From Xanthobacteraceae bacterium (lineage in GTDB: Bacteria > Pseudomonadota > Alphaproteobacteria > Rhizobiales > Xanthobacteraceae): a stretch of 42,581 bases of DNA. How positions within the stretch are numbered: position 1 is the stretch's first letter; each line of letters begins with the position of its first letter. Below the pieces are notes generated by a model. That model ran no database searches. It was not told the origin of the DNA and saw only the letters and a list, made by a program, of their open reading frames with translations. Position numbers and translations under genes: made by a program. Positions 9,677 through 18,103 of the stretch are shown here, one piece after another. The stretch is taken from NCBI GenBank assembly GCA_030037885.1, contig JASHPU010000122.1, forward strand, positions 1 through 42,581, in the 5' to 3' direction.

Positions 9677-10928
9677 TGTGGTCAACGACCTCGCAGCGTC
9701 AATGGTGCTTGCGATTTGGCTGTATCTTATCGCGGCGCGCGGCGGCTTTTGGCTTGCCGCCGAGCGCGACGATCGGTCAGCGCCGGGCGAGATTTTGTCC
9801 TGGAACGGCGCCTGGCCGGCGATCGCCGCCATCATTCCGGCCCGCGACGAGGCGGCCTGCATCGGCGAAACCGTCGCGTCGTTGCTGCGCCAACCCTATG
9901 CGGGCGCGTTCAACGTCATCGTGGTCGACGATCAGAGCCGCGACGGCACCGCGCAGGCAGCGCGGGATGCGGCGGCAAGCCTTGGCCGGGCCGATCGGCT
10001 CAAGGTGGTGACGGGCCGGCCGCTGCCCGCGGGCTGGACCGGCAAATTGTGGGCGCAGCAGCAGGGCGTGGCGCTCGTCGAAGACTTGTCGATCAAGGAC
10101 TTGTCGATCAAGGACCTGTCGATCGAAGACTTGTCGATCGAAGACTTGTCGATCGAAGACTTGCCGAACCCGCCGGCCTATTTGCTGTTCACCGACGCGG
10201 ATATTGTTTATGGCGCCGAGGCGTTGCCGCAACTCGTGGCGCGGGCGCTGGCGAACGATTTCGTCCTCACCTCGCTGATGGTGAAATTGCGCTGCAAGAG
10301 CTTTGCCGAGCGGCTCCTCGTCCCCGCCTTCATCTTCTTTTTCCAGATGCTCTATCCGTTCGCCTGGGCCAACGATCCGCGCCGCCGCAGCGCGGCTGCG
10401 GCCGGCGGCTGCATGCTGGTGCGGCGCGACGTGCTGCATCAGGCCGGTGGGCTCGCGGCGATCCGCGGCGCGCTGATCGACGATTGTGCGCTGGCCAAAT
10501 TGCTCAAAGCGCGCGGCTCGATCTGGATCGGCCTGACCGAGCGCGTGCACAGCATCCGCGCCTATGCGAAACTCGCCGACATTCGCCGCATGGTGTCGCG
10601 CACCGCCTACGCCCAGCTCGGCTATTCGCCGCTGCTCCTTGCCGGGACCATCTTGGGCCTCGCTCTGGTCTATCTGGCGCCGGTCGCGTTGGCAGTCTTC
10701 GCCGATGGCGTCCCGCAGTTCCTCGGCCTGTTCGTCTGGCTGTTGATGGCGCTCGCGTTCCGCCCGACGCTGCGGCTCTACGGTTTGTCGGCGTTTTGGG
10801 GCCTGCTGCTGCCGGCGATCGCGGCGATCTATATGGCCTTTACGCTTGATTCCGCCTATCAGCATGCGCGCGGGCGCGGCGGCATGTGGAAAGGCCGCGC
10901 CCAGGCCAATGTTTCGGAATTGCGATGA
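9677..10928 (+). CDS. hpnB: Hopene-associated glycosyltransferase HpnB (start approximate, GTG near 9677)
   Basis: GT2 signature AAIIPARDEAACIGETVASLL...VIVVDDQSRDGTAQAA, GWTGKLWAQQQG, LLFTDADIVY, GGCMLVRRD. Multiple C-terminal TM segments. Directly upstream of hpnC with an ATGA overlap. ORF open from 9411. Confidence 0.85.
10083..10157 (+). repeat. Five in-frame 15-bp tandem repeats (GACTTGTCGATCAAG/GAA; peptide DLSIK/E) inside hpnB
   Basis: Read directly: gacttgtcgatcaag x2, gacctgtcgatcgaa, gacttgtcgatcgaa x2, then gacttgccgaac. Confidence 0.97.
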
Positions 10929-11821
10929 ATGACGCGCGCCACAACGGCGCCGCTGCATGGCGCTCGGGCAAGGGACATCGGGACGAAAATTTCCCGGTCG
11001 CCTCCTGGCTCATTCATCCGCGCCATCGCGGCATCATTCTTTCGTTCTACAATTTCGTGCGCACCGCCGACGACATTGCCGATCACGCCGCGCTGCCGCC
11101 GGATCGGAAACTCGCGCTGCTTGATCGGCTCGACGCCGGCCTTACCGGGCAGAACGACACGGATACAGTGGCCGTGCGGCTGCGCGGAGAGCTTGCCGAA
11201 CGCAAGCTGTCGCCCAAGCACGCCCAGGATCTCCTTGCCGCCTTCAAGCTCGACGTGACCAAGCTGCGCTATCGCGACTGGGACGATCTGATCGGCTATT
11301 GCTCGCTCTCGGCCATGCCGGTCGGCCGCTTCGTGCTCGACGTGCACGGCGAGAGCCGCGACACCTGGCCGGCCAATGACGCGCTGTGCGCCGCCTTGCA
11401 GATCATCAATCATCTGCAGGACTGCAGAGAGGATTATTTGAACCTCGATCGCGTTTACGTACCGCTGGACGCGCTCGCCGCCGCGGGCGCTGCGGTGGCG
11501 GCGCTGGGCGGAGAGCGCGCGTCGGCGTCCTTGCTGAGCTGTCTGCATCGCCTCGCCGAGCGCACCGAGCGGCTGCTCGGCGAAAGCGACGTTTTTTCTC
11601 TGCTGATCGAGGATCGTCGGCTCGGCCTCGAAGTCTCGGTCATCAACACCTTGGCGCACCGTCTGACCGCGCTGTTGATGCGGCGCGATCCGCTCAGCGA
11701 GCGGGTGCACCTGCCGTTGCCCGCTGTTGCCGGCCTCAGCCTCGTCGGTGCGCTCGGCGGAGCATCGCGGCGTTTCGCCCGGCGCTTTTCGGCGGCAGCG
11801 CATAAGCCGCGAGGTGCGTAG
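10925..11821 (+). CDS. hpnC: Squalene synthase HpnC
   Basis: ENFPVASWLIHPRHRGIILSFYNFVRTADDIADH and LQIINHLQDCREDYLNLDRVYVP (trans-isoprenyl diphosphate synthase motifs). Start at 10925 overlaps the hpnB stop (ATGA). Confidence 0.9.
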   Translation: MNDARHNGAAAWRSGKGHRDENFPVASWLIHPRHRGIILSFYNFVRTADDIADHAALPPDRKLALLDRLDAGLTGQNDTDTVAVRLRGELAERKLSPKHAQDLLAAFKLDVTKLRYRDWDDLIGYCSLSAMPVGRFVLDVHGESRDTWPANDALCAALQIINHLQDCREDYLNLDRVYVPLDALAAAGAAVAALGGERASASLLSCLHRLAERTERLLGESDVFSLLIEDRRLGLEVSVINTLAHRLTALLMRRDPLSERVHLPLPAVAGLSLVGALGGASRRFARRFSAAAHKPRGA

Positions 11822-12646
11822 GTGAAAGAAGAGCCAACGCAAGCGGCCACGCGCGCCGCCGGCAGCTCGTTTTACGGCGGCATGCGCATTCTGCCGCGCC
11901 CGCAGCGCGAGGCGATGTTCGAAATCTACGCGTTCTGCCGCGCCGTGGACGACATCGCCGACGATCCCGGCCCGCGCGAGGCGCGCCGCGGGGAGTTGCA
12001 GCGCTGGCGCACCGATATCGACGCGCTCTATGCCGGCGCGCCGCCGCCGCAGCTTCGCGGCTTGGCGCAGGCGGTGCAAACGTTCGACCTGCAGCGCGCC
12101 GATTTTCTCGCCGTGATCGACGGCATGGCAATGGACGTGGTGGCCGACATCCGCGCGCCCGACCGCGCCACGCTCGAGCTTTATTGCGACCGCGTCGCCT
12201 GCGCGGTCGGCCGGCTTTCGGTGCGCGTGTTCGGCATGGAACGCGGCGCCGGCCTGGCGCTCGCCGATCAGCTCGGCCGCGCCCTGCAGCTTACCAACAT
12301 TTTGCGCGATCTCGACGAGGACGCGGCTTTGGGCCGGCTTTATCTGCCCCGCGACGCGCTGCGCGATGCCGGCATCATCAGCACCGATCCGCAGACCGTA
12401 TTGGCCAATCCGATGCTCGGCGAGGCCTGCGGTGCGCTGGTCGAGCTGGCGCGGCACCATTTTGCCGAAGCGCAGACGATCATGGCGCAGGCGCCGCGCC
12501 GCGTCGTGCGGGCGCCGCGCATCATGGCCGAGGCCTACGGCCTCATCCTCGACCGCCTGGTCGCCCGCGGCTTTGCACCGCCGCGTAAGGCGGTGCATTT
12601 GCCGCGCGTGCGGCTTTTGTTGATCGTGCTGCGCAATCTGATGTGA
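11822..12646 (+). CDS. hpnD: Presqualene diphosphate synthase HpnD
   Basis: SFYGGMRILPRPQREAMFEIYAFCRAVDDIADD and LQLTNILRDLDEDAALGRLYLPRDAL. GTG start immediately after the hpnC TAG. Confidence 0.9.
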   Translation: MKEEPTQAATRAAGSSFYGGMRILPRPQREAMFEIYAFCRAVDDIADDPGPREARRGELQRWRTDIDALYAGAPPPQLRGLAQAVQTFDLQRADFLAVIDGMAMDVVADIRAPDRATLELYCDRVACAVGRLSVRVFGMERGAGLALADQLGRALQLTNILRDLDEDAALGRLYLPRDALRDAGIISTDPQTVLANPMLGEACGALVELARHHFAEAQTIMAQAPRRVVRAPRIMAEAYGLILDRLVARGFAPPRKAVHLPRVRLLLIVLRNLM

Positions 12647-12659
12647 TGCGGCTTTCGGT

Positions 12660-13919
12660 ATGACTCGCACAATTCACATTATCGGCGCCGGGCTCGCCGG
12701 CCTTTCCGCCGCGCTCGCATTGTCGGCGCGCGGCGCGCGCGTCATCGTGCACGAGGCGACCGCGTTCGCCGGCGGCCGCTGCCGCTCGTATCGCGACGCC
12801 GCGCTCGGCATGATTATCGATAACGGCAATCATCTCTTGCTGTCCGGCAATCACGCGGCCCTCGCCTATCTGCGCAGCATCGGCGCCGAACGGCGTTTGA
12901 TCGGACCGCCGCGCGCGGAATTCGCGTTCGTGGATCTGGCGAGCCGCCGGCGTTGGACCTTGCGCTTCAACGACGGCCGTCTGCCGTTGTGGATTTTCGA
13001 CCGCGGCAAGCGCGTACCGGGCACGCGCGCTTTGGATTACCTCGCGCTCGCGCCGTTGCTGCGGCCGCATTCGGGAAAGAGCGTCGGCGAGGTCATCGCC
13101 TGCGATGGAACGCTGTACCGCCGGCTGGTCGAGCCGCTGCTCCTGGCCGCGCTCAACATCGACCCGCCGCATGGATCAGCGCGGCTGGCGAGCGCGGTGA
13201 TCCGCGAAACGCTTGGTGCCGGCGGCCGCGCCTGCCGGCCGCTGATCGCGCGTGACGGCCTTGGTTCAACGATGATCGAGCCGGCGTTCGCCGCCCTTGA
13301 GAGCCGCGGTGCGGCGATACATCTGGAGCATCAACTGCGTGCGCTGCGCTTCGGCTCGGAGCGCGTCGAGGCGCTCGATTTCGGCAGCGCAACGGTCGCA
13401 CTCGGCGCCGCCGATGGCGTTATCCTTGCGGTGCCGCCCTATGCGGCGGCCGCGCTGGTGGAGGGCCTGTCCGTGCCGACCGAGTTTCGCGCCATCGTCA
13501 ACGCGCATTTCGCCATCGACGCGCCGGCCGCGCAGCCGCCGATCCTCGGCGTGCTCAACGGCGTGGTGCAGTGGATTTTTGCCTTTCCGGGCCGCATATC
13601 GATCACGATCAGCGCCGGCGACCGTTATCTCGACACACCGCGCGATATTTTGGCCAAGACCATCTGGAATGAGGTCGCCGCCGTGATCGGGCTGCCCAGC
13701 ACGCTGCCGCCGTGGCAGATCGTGCGCGAGCGGCGCGCCACCTTTGCGGCGACGCCGGCGCAGGATGCCAAGCGGCCAGCCGCCGCAACACGATGGTATA
13801 ATTTTGCGCTCGCCGGCGATTGGACCGACACCGGCCTGCCGGCAACGATCGAAAGCGCGATTCGCTCCGGCAATCGCGCCGCGGCTCTCATCGCGCGCCA
13901 GACAGCGGGCCAGTCATGA
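12660..13919 (+). CDS. hpnE: Hydroxysqualene dehydroxylase/squalene-associated FAD-dependent desaturase HpnE
   Basis: IHIIGAGLAGLSAALALSARGARVIVHEATAFAGGRCRSY (FAD-binding, amine oxidase-type), C-terminal LAGDWTDTGLPATIESAIRSGNRAA. Operon position between hpnD and shc. Confidence 0.9.
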   Translation: MTRTIHIIGAGLAGLSAALALSARGARVIVHEATAFAGGRCRSYRDAALGMIIDNGNHLLLSGNHAALAYLRSIGAERRLIGPPRAEFAFVDLASRRRWTLRFNDGRLPLWIFDRGKRVPGTRALDYLALAPLLRPHSGKSVGEVIACDGTLYRRLVEPLLLAALNIDPPHGSARLASAVIRETLGAGGRACRPLIARDGLGSTMIEPAFAALESRGAAIHLEHQLRALRFGSERVEALDFGSATVALGAADGVILAVPPYAAAALVEGLSVPTEFRAIVNAHFAIDAPAAQPPILGVLNGVVQWIFAFPGRISITISAGDRYLDTPRDILAKTIWNEVAAVIGLPSTLPPWQIVRERRATFAATPAQDAKRPAAATRWYNFALAGDWTDTGLPATIESAIRSGNRAAALIARQTAGQS

Positions 13920-15907
13920 ACGACGTGCAATCAACCGACTTGCATACCGTGCAGTCGAGCGACCGACAGCTCGATCGCGCCATCGATCGCGCGACGAGCG
14001 CGCTGTTGGCGCGCCAGCACCAGGACGGCCACTGGCTGTTCGAGTTGGAGGCCGACGCCACGATTCCGGCCGAATACGTGCTGCTGCGGCATTATCTCGG
14101 CGAGCCGGTCGACGCGGCGCTCGAGGCCAAGATCGCCGTTTACCTGCGCCGCATTCAGGGCGCCCATGGCGGCTGGCCGCTGTTTGCCGACGGCGATCTC
14201 GACGCCAGCGCGACCGTCAAGGCGTATTTCGCGCTGAAGATGATCGGCGATGCCGTCGACGCCCCGCACATGCGCCGCGCCCGCGAGGCGTTGCGCGACC
14301 GCGGCGGCGCCGAACGGGCCAACGTGTTTACCCGCATCATGCTGGCGCTGTTCGGCTTCATTCCGTGGCGCGCGGTGCCGGTGATGCCGGTCGAGATCAT
14401 GCTGTTGCCGAAATGGTTTCCGTTCCATCTCGACAAGATTTCGTATTGGAGCCGCACCGTCATCGTGCCGCTGTTGGTGCTGATGGCGACGAAGCCGGTC
14501 GCCCGTAACGCCAAGGCCGTGCGCATCGACGAGCTGTTCGTCGCGCCGCCGGCGACGCTCGGACCGGCGCCGCGCGCGCCGCAGCAGAAAGCGTCGTGGT
14601 TCTGGTTCTTCCGCATCGTCGACAACCTGCTGCGCGCCGCCGCGCCGTTGTTTCCCAGGCGGGCGCGCCGCCGTGCCATCGATCGCGCCGTCGCCTGGGT
14701 GACCGAGCGCCTCAACGGCGAGGACGGGCTCGGCGCGATTTTCCCCGCCATGGCCAACAGCGTGATGATGTTCGACGCGCTCGGCATCGGCGACAACGAT
14801 CCGCGCCGCGCGATCGCGCGCCGCGCGGTCGAGAAGCTGCTCGTCGTGCACGGCGACGAGGCCTATTGCCAGCCGTGCGTGTCACCGATCTGGGACACCG
14901 GCCTCGTCTGCCACACGCTGCTCGATGTCGGCGGCGAGCGCGCCACCGCGCAAGCGCGCAAGGGGCTCGACTGGCTGGTGCCGCAGCAGGTGCTCGACGT
15001 GCGCGGCGACTGGATCGCGCGGCGTCCCGCGCTGCGGCCGGGCGGCTGGGCCTTTCAGTACGCCAACCCGCATTATCCGGACGTCGACGATACTGCGGTC
15101 GTCGCCATGGCGATGGACCGCTACCAGAAAGTCGCCGGCCGCCAGGATTACGCCGACAGCTTGGCGCGCGCCACCGAATGGATCATCGGCATGCAGAGCC
15201 GCAACGGCGGCTGGGGCGCGTTCGATGCCGACAACGAATATTATTATCTGAACAACATACCGTTCGCCGACCATGGCGCGTTGCTCGATCCGCCGACCGA
15301 CGACGTGACCGCGCGCTGCCTGTCGATGCTGGTGCAGCTTGAGCAAAAAATGCTCGCCCGCGAAGCGGGGGGGGACGAATCAGCCGTTGCCCGCGCCGTC
15401 GCTTACCTGCGACGCACCCAGCTTGCGGACGGCAGTTGGTACGGCCGTTGGGGCATGAATTACATCTACGGCACGTGGTCGGTCTTAAGCGCGCTCAACG
15501 TCGCCGGCATCGATCCCGCAACGCCGGAAATCCGCAGAGCCGTCAAATGGCTGGAAGCCATCCAGAACGCCGACGGCGGCTGGGGCGAGGACGGCACCAG
15601 CTACAAGCTCGATTATCGCGGCTATGAGCGGGCGCCGTCGACCGCGTCACAAACCGCCTGGGCGGTGCTCGGCCTGTTGGCCGGCGGCGAGGTCGACAAT
15701 GCGGCGCTCATTCGCGGCATCGGCTATCTGCTTGAAAAGCAGGGACTTGACGGCTTCTGGCAGGAACCGCGCTACACCGCGACCGGGTTCCCGCGCGTGT
15801 TCTACCTGCGCTACCACGGCTATGCGAAGTTTTTCCCGCTCTGGGCGCTGGCCCGCTATCGCAATGTGCAGGGGTCGCGGGATCACAGGACCAAGTGGGG
15901 GATGTAG
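13916..15907 (+). CDS. shc: Squalene-hopene cyclase
   Basis: YPDVDDTAVVAMA (DxDD catalytic motif), repeated QW motifs (e.g. QSRNGGWGAFD, QNADGGWGED), GTWSVLSALN. ATGA overlap with hpnE. Confidence 0.95.
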   Translation: MNDVQSTDLHTVQSSDRQLDRAIDRATSALLARQHQDGHWLFELEADATIPAEYVLLRHYLGEPVDAALEAKIAVYLRRIQGAHGGWPLFADGDLDASATVKAYFALKMIGDAVDAPHMRRAREALRDRGGAERANVFTRIMLALFGFIPWRAVPVMPVEIMLLPKWFPFHLDKISYWSRTVIVPLLVLMATKPVARNAKAVRIDELFVAPPATLGPAPRAPQQKASWFWFFRIVDNLLRAAAPLFPRRARRRAIDRAVAWVTERLNGEDGLGAIFPAMANSVMMFDALGIGDNDPRRAIARRAVEKLLVVHGDEAYCQPCVSPIWDTGLVCHTLLDVGGERATAQARKGLDWLVPQQVLDVRGDWIARRPALRPGGWAFQYANPHYPDVDDTAVVAMAMDRYQKVAGRQDYADSLARATEWIIGMQSRNGGWGAFDADNEYYYLNNIPFADHGALLDPPTDDVTARCLSMLVQLEQKMLAREAGGDESAVARAVAYLRRTQLADGSWYGRWGMNYIYGTWSVLSALNVAGIDPATPEIRRAVKWLEAIQNADGGWGEDGTSYKLDYRGYERAPSTASQTAWAVLGLLAGGEVDNAALIRGIGYLLEKQGLDGFWQEPRYTATGFPRVFYLRYHGYAKFFPLWALARYRNVQGSRDHRTKWGM

Positions 15908-15989
15908 CGCGCGGCCCGCCACCTTAACGCGATGGAACTCCGACGTCTGCTGAAAACGCGCAGAGTCGTTTGCGAAACACAGTGAATCT

Positions 15990-16079
15990 CACGCACTGTG
16001 GTCTAAAGGTGACAGCCTTCCGGGCAGCGGGCGGGTAAAATCGAGTCAGATTTGGGATGTGCCCAAAAGGGGGACGCCA
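15990..16079 (+). promoter_or_regulatory. Conserved upstream/leader region of the first beta-barrel gene
   Basis: tctcacgcactgtggtctaaaggtgacagcc...gggtaaaatcgagtcagatttggga aligns with the region upstream of the second gene (ttttgcgcaccgtggctatagggtcacaccc...gggtaagatcggaccagatttgga). Confidence 0.45.
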
Positions 16080-16862
16080 ATGAAGAAATCAATACTCGGC
16101 CTTGTCGCCATCGGCGCGCTGATCGCCACTCCCGCCATGGCCGCCGACATGGCTCTGCCACTGAAGGCGCCGTTTGCGCCGCCGCCGGTGGTGGCTTCGT
16201 GGACCGGGTTTTACATCGGTATCGAGGGCGGTGGCGGCTGGGGCAATGAGAACTGGCTGGATAACTCCACCACCGGATGTCCGCCGTGCGTCGGCGTCAC
16301 CCATCACCCGGACGGCGGGATATTAGGCGGCCAGATCGGGGCCCGTTATCAGTTCAGCAACAACATCGTGATCGGCGTCGAAGGCACGGCGGCTTGGGCC
16401 AGCCTGAGTGATACCGTCAGCACTGCGACAGCCGCGTTCTTCCCGACCGAGACCGAGCAGTTCAAAGTCAACTCGCTGTACACCGCGACCGGCCAGGTCG
16501 GGTATGCCTTCAATCAGGCGCTCCTCTATGTGAAGGGCGGTTGGGCTGGCGCCAATACAAACTGGATGGTCAATGCGCCCGTGGCGCTCGCGCCGAATAC
16601 ACCGTTCACGGCGTCTAACTCGCAAAGCAACAGCGGCTGGACCGTCGGCGTCGGGCTTGATTACCAGCTCTGGAATAATTTCGTCGCCGGTATCGAATAC
16701 GACCACTTCGATCTCGCCTATTCGGACTTCACTGCGGCGGTCAGCAATGGCGGTACGCCATTCCTCGTTACCGATACGAGCCGGTTGACCATCGATCAGG
16801 TGGTCGGCCGCCTGAGCTACAAGTTCAACTGGACGCCGGCTCCGATCGCGACGCGGTACTGA
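16080..16862 (+). CDS. Outer membrane beta-barrel (porin-family/Omp25-Omp31-like) protein, copy 1
   Basis: Signal peptide MKKSILGLVAIGALIATPAMAADM, WTGFYIGIEGGGGWG, barrel-like alternation, C-terminal ...LSYKFNWTPAPIATRY. Confidence 0.88.
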   Translation: MKKSILGLVAIGALIATPAMAADMALPLKAPFAPPPVVASWTGFYIGIEGGGGWGNENWLDNSTTGCPPCVGVTHHPDGGILGGQIGARYQFSNNIVIGVEGTAAWASLSDTVSTATAAFFPTETEQFKVNSLYTATGQVGYAFNQALLYVKGGWAGANTNWMVNAPVALAPNTPFTASNSQSNSGWTVGVGLDYQLWNNFVAGIEYDHFDLAYSDFTAAVSNGGTPFLVTDTSRLTIDQVVGRLSYKFNWTPAPIATRY

Positions 16863-16891
16863 TCCGCGACGATCGGCGTTCCTGCTGCGAA

Positions 16892-16916
16892 GGCCCGGCA
16901 AAAAGCCGGGGCTTTT
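16892..16916 (+). terminator. Rho-independent terminator after copy 1
   Basis: GGCCCGGCAAAAAGCCGGGGCTTTT: stem-loop followed by a T run. Confidence 0.7.
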
Positions 16917-16974
16917 GGTCGTTGTAGGTGGCCAAGATTCGTGCTGCGCGTGAGGCTGCTTTCAAAAAATGCGA

Positions 16975-17065
16975 ATTTTGCGCACCGTGGCTATAGGGTC
17001 ACACCCGCCCTGGCAGACATGGGGTAAGATCGGACCAGATTTGGACTGCTCAATAGGGGGACGAC
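16975..17065 (+). promoter_or_regulatory. Conserved upstream/leader region of the second beta-barrel gene
   Basis: Clear similarity by eye to the region upstream of copy 1; see that entry. Confidence 0.45.
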
Positions 17066-17875
17066 ATGAAGAAATCACTGCTCGGCCTCGTCGCCGTGGG
17101 CGCGCTGATCGCTGGACCCGCCATGGCTGCGGACATGCCGCTCAAGGCACCGCCGGCTCCGGTGCCGCCGCCGTTCAGCTGGACCGGATGGTACATCGGG
17201 GGCAACGTAGGCGGCTCGTGGGGGGACGTCCCGGAAGACTTCCTCATTCCGCCTACCGCGGGGGTCCCCCTTGGTCTCGGCGTCAGCAATACGGCTCATC
17301 CCGACAGCATCATCGGCGGCGTCCAGATCGGATACAATCAACAATTCAACAATATCGTGCTGGGCGTTGAGGCGGATTTCGATGGCCGCAATGGCACGAG
17401 CAGCTTCAGCTGTCCCGTGCTCTCGCCAACCGGTTGCGTCGCCGCTTCACCATCGGTCCTGGGCTTGCAAGACACACAGAATTGGCTCGGCACCGTTCGT
17501 GGACGGCTCGGCGTCGCGTTCGATCACTTTCTGCTCTACGGAACAGGCGGTCTGGCCTACGGCAACGTGCAGCATTCGTTGATCGAGAATGAGGTCGGCG
17601 TTGCCACTCTGACCGTCAGCGACGACACGACCAGCGCCGGATGGGCTGCCGGCGTCGGCGCGGAGTGGGCTTTCAACGACCATTGGTCCATTGGGGTCGA
17701 ATATCTGCACGTCGATCTTGGCAGAGACACGCTCAGCACGCCGAGCCCTTCGATCACGATCAACGGCGAAACTTTCAACGCCTCGAGCGCGACCTTCCAC
17801 GACATGTCGGACATCGTGCGCGCCAGGTTGGACTACCGCTTCGACTGGGGCGGACCGATCGCGACGCGATACTGA
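17066..17875 (+). CDS. Outer membrane beta-barrel (porin-family/Omp25-Omp31-like) protein, copy 2
   Basis: MKKSLLGLVAVGALIAGPAMAADMPLKAPPAPVPPPFSWTGWYIGGNVGGSWG...LDYRFDWGGPIATRY. Paralogous to copy 1 in signal peptide, barrel start and C-terminus. Confidence 0.9.
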   Translation: MKKSLLGLVAVGALIAGPAMAADMPLKAPPAPVPPPFSWTGWYIGGNVGGSWGDVPEDFLIPPTAGVPLGLGVSNTAHPDSIIGGVQIGYNQQFNNIVLGVEADFDGRNGTSSFSCPVLSPTGCVAASPSVLGLQDTQNWLGTVRGRLGVAFDHFLLYGTGGLAYGNVQHSLIENEVGVATLTVSDDTTSAGWAAGVGAEWAFNDHWSIGVEYLHVDLGRDTLSTPSPSITINGETFNASSATFHDMSDIVRARLDYRFDWGGPIATRY

Positions 17876-17905
17876 TCCGCGGCGATCGGCGTTCCTCCTT
17901 TGGCA

Positions 17906-17932
17906 AGGCCCCGGCAAAAGCTGGGGCCTTTT
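17906..17932 (+). terminator. Rho-independent terminator after copy 2
   Basis: AAGGCCCCGGCAAAAGCTGGGGCCTTTT: 8-bp stem plus T tail. Confidence 0.8.
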
Positions 17933-17947
17933 GCTCACGGCCGGAGC

Positions 17948-18095
17948 TCGTAGGGTGGACAAAGGCGCGAAGCGCCGTGCCCACGCGGCACATCGGCTTC
18001 GTAGGACGCGTGGGCTTCGCTGCGCTCCGCCCACCCTACAAACTACAAACTATGTTTGGTGGGTTACGCCGCTTCGCGGCTAACCCACCCTACAA
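17948..18095. repeat. REP-like palindromic elements (tagggtgg...ccaccctac types)
   Basis: gtagggtggacaaaggcgcgaagcgccgtgcccacg...cgtgggcttcgctgcgctccgcccaccctac, then ggtgggttacgccgcttcgcggctaacccaccctac. Confidence 0.75.
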
Positions 18096-18103
18096 GTAAA
18101 AAG

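Noticed and set aside
10083-10157. CRISPR-like array
   Set aside because: Repeats are contiguous 15-bp units without spacers and lie in frame inside hpnB.
10859-12670. 603-aa minus-strand ORF opposite hpnC/hpnD
   Set aside because: Antisense shadow of two confident squalene-pathway genes.
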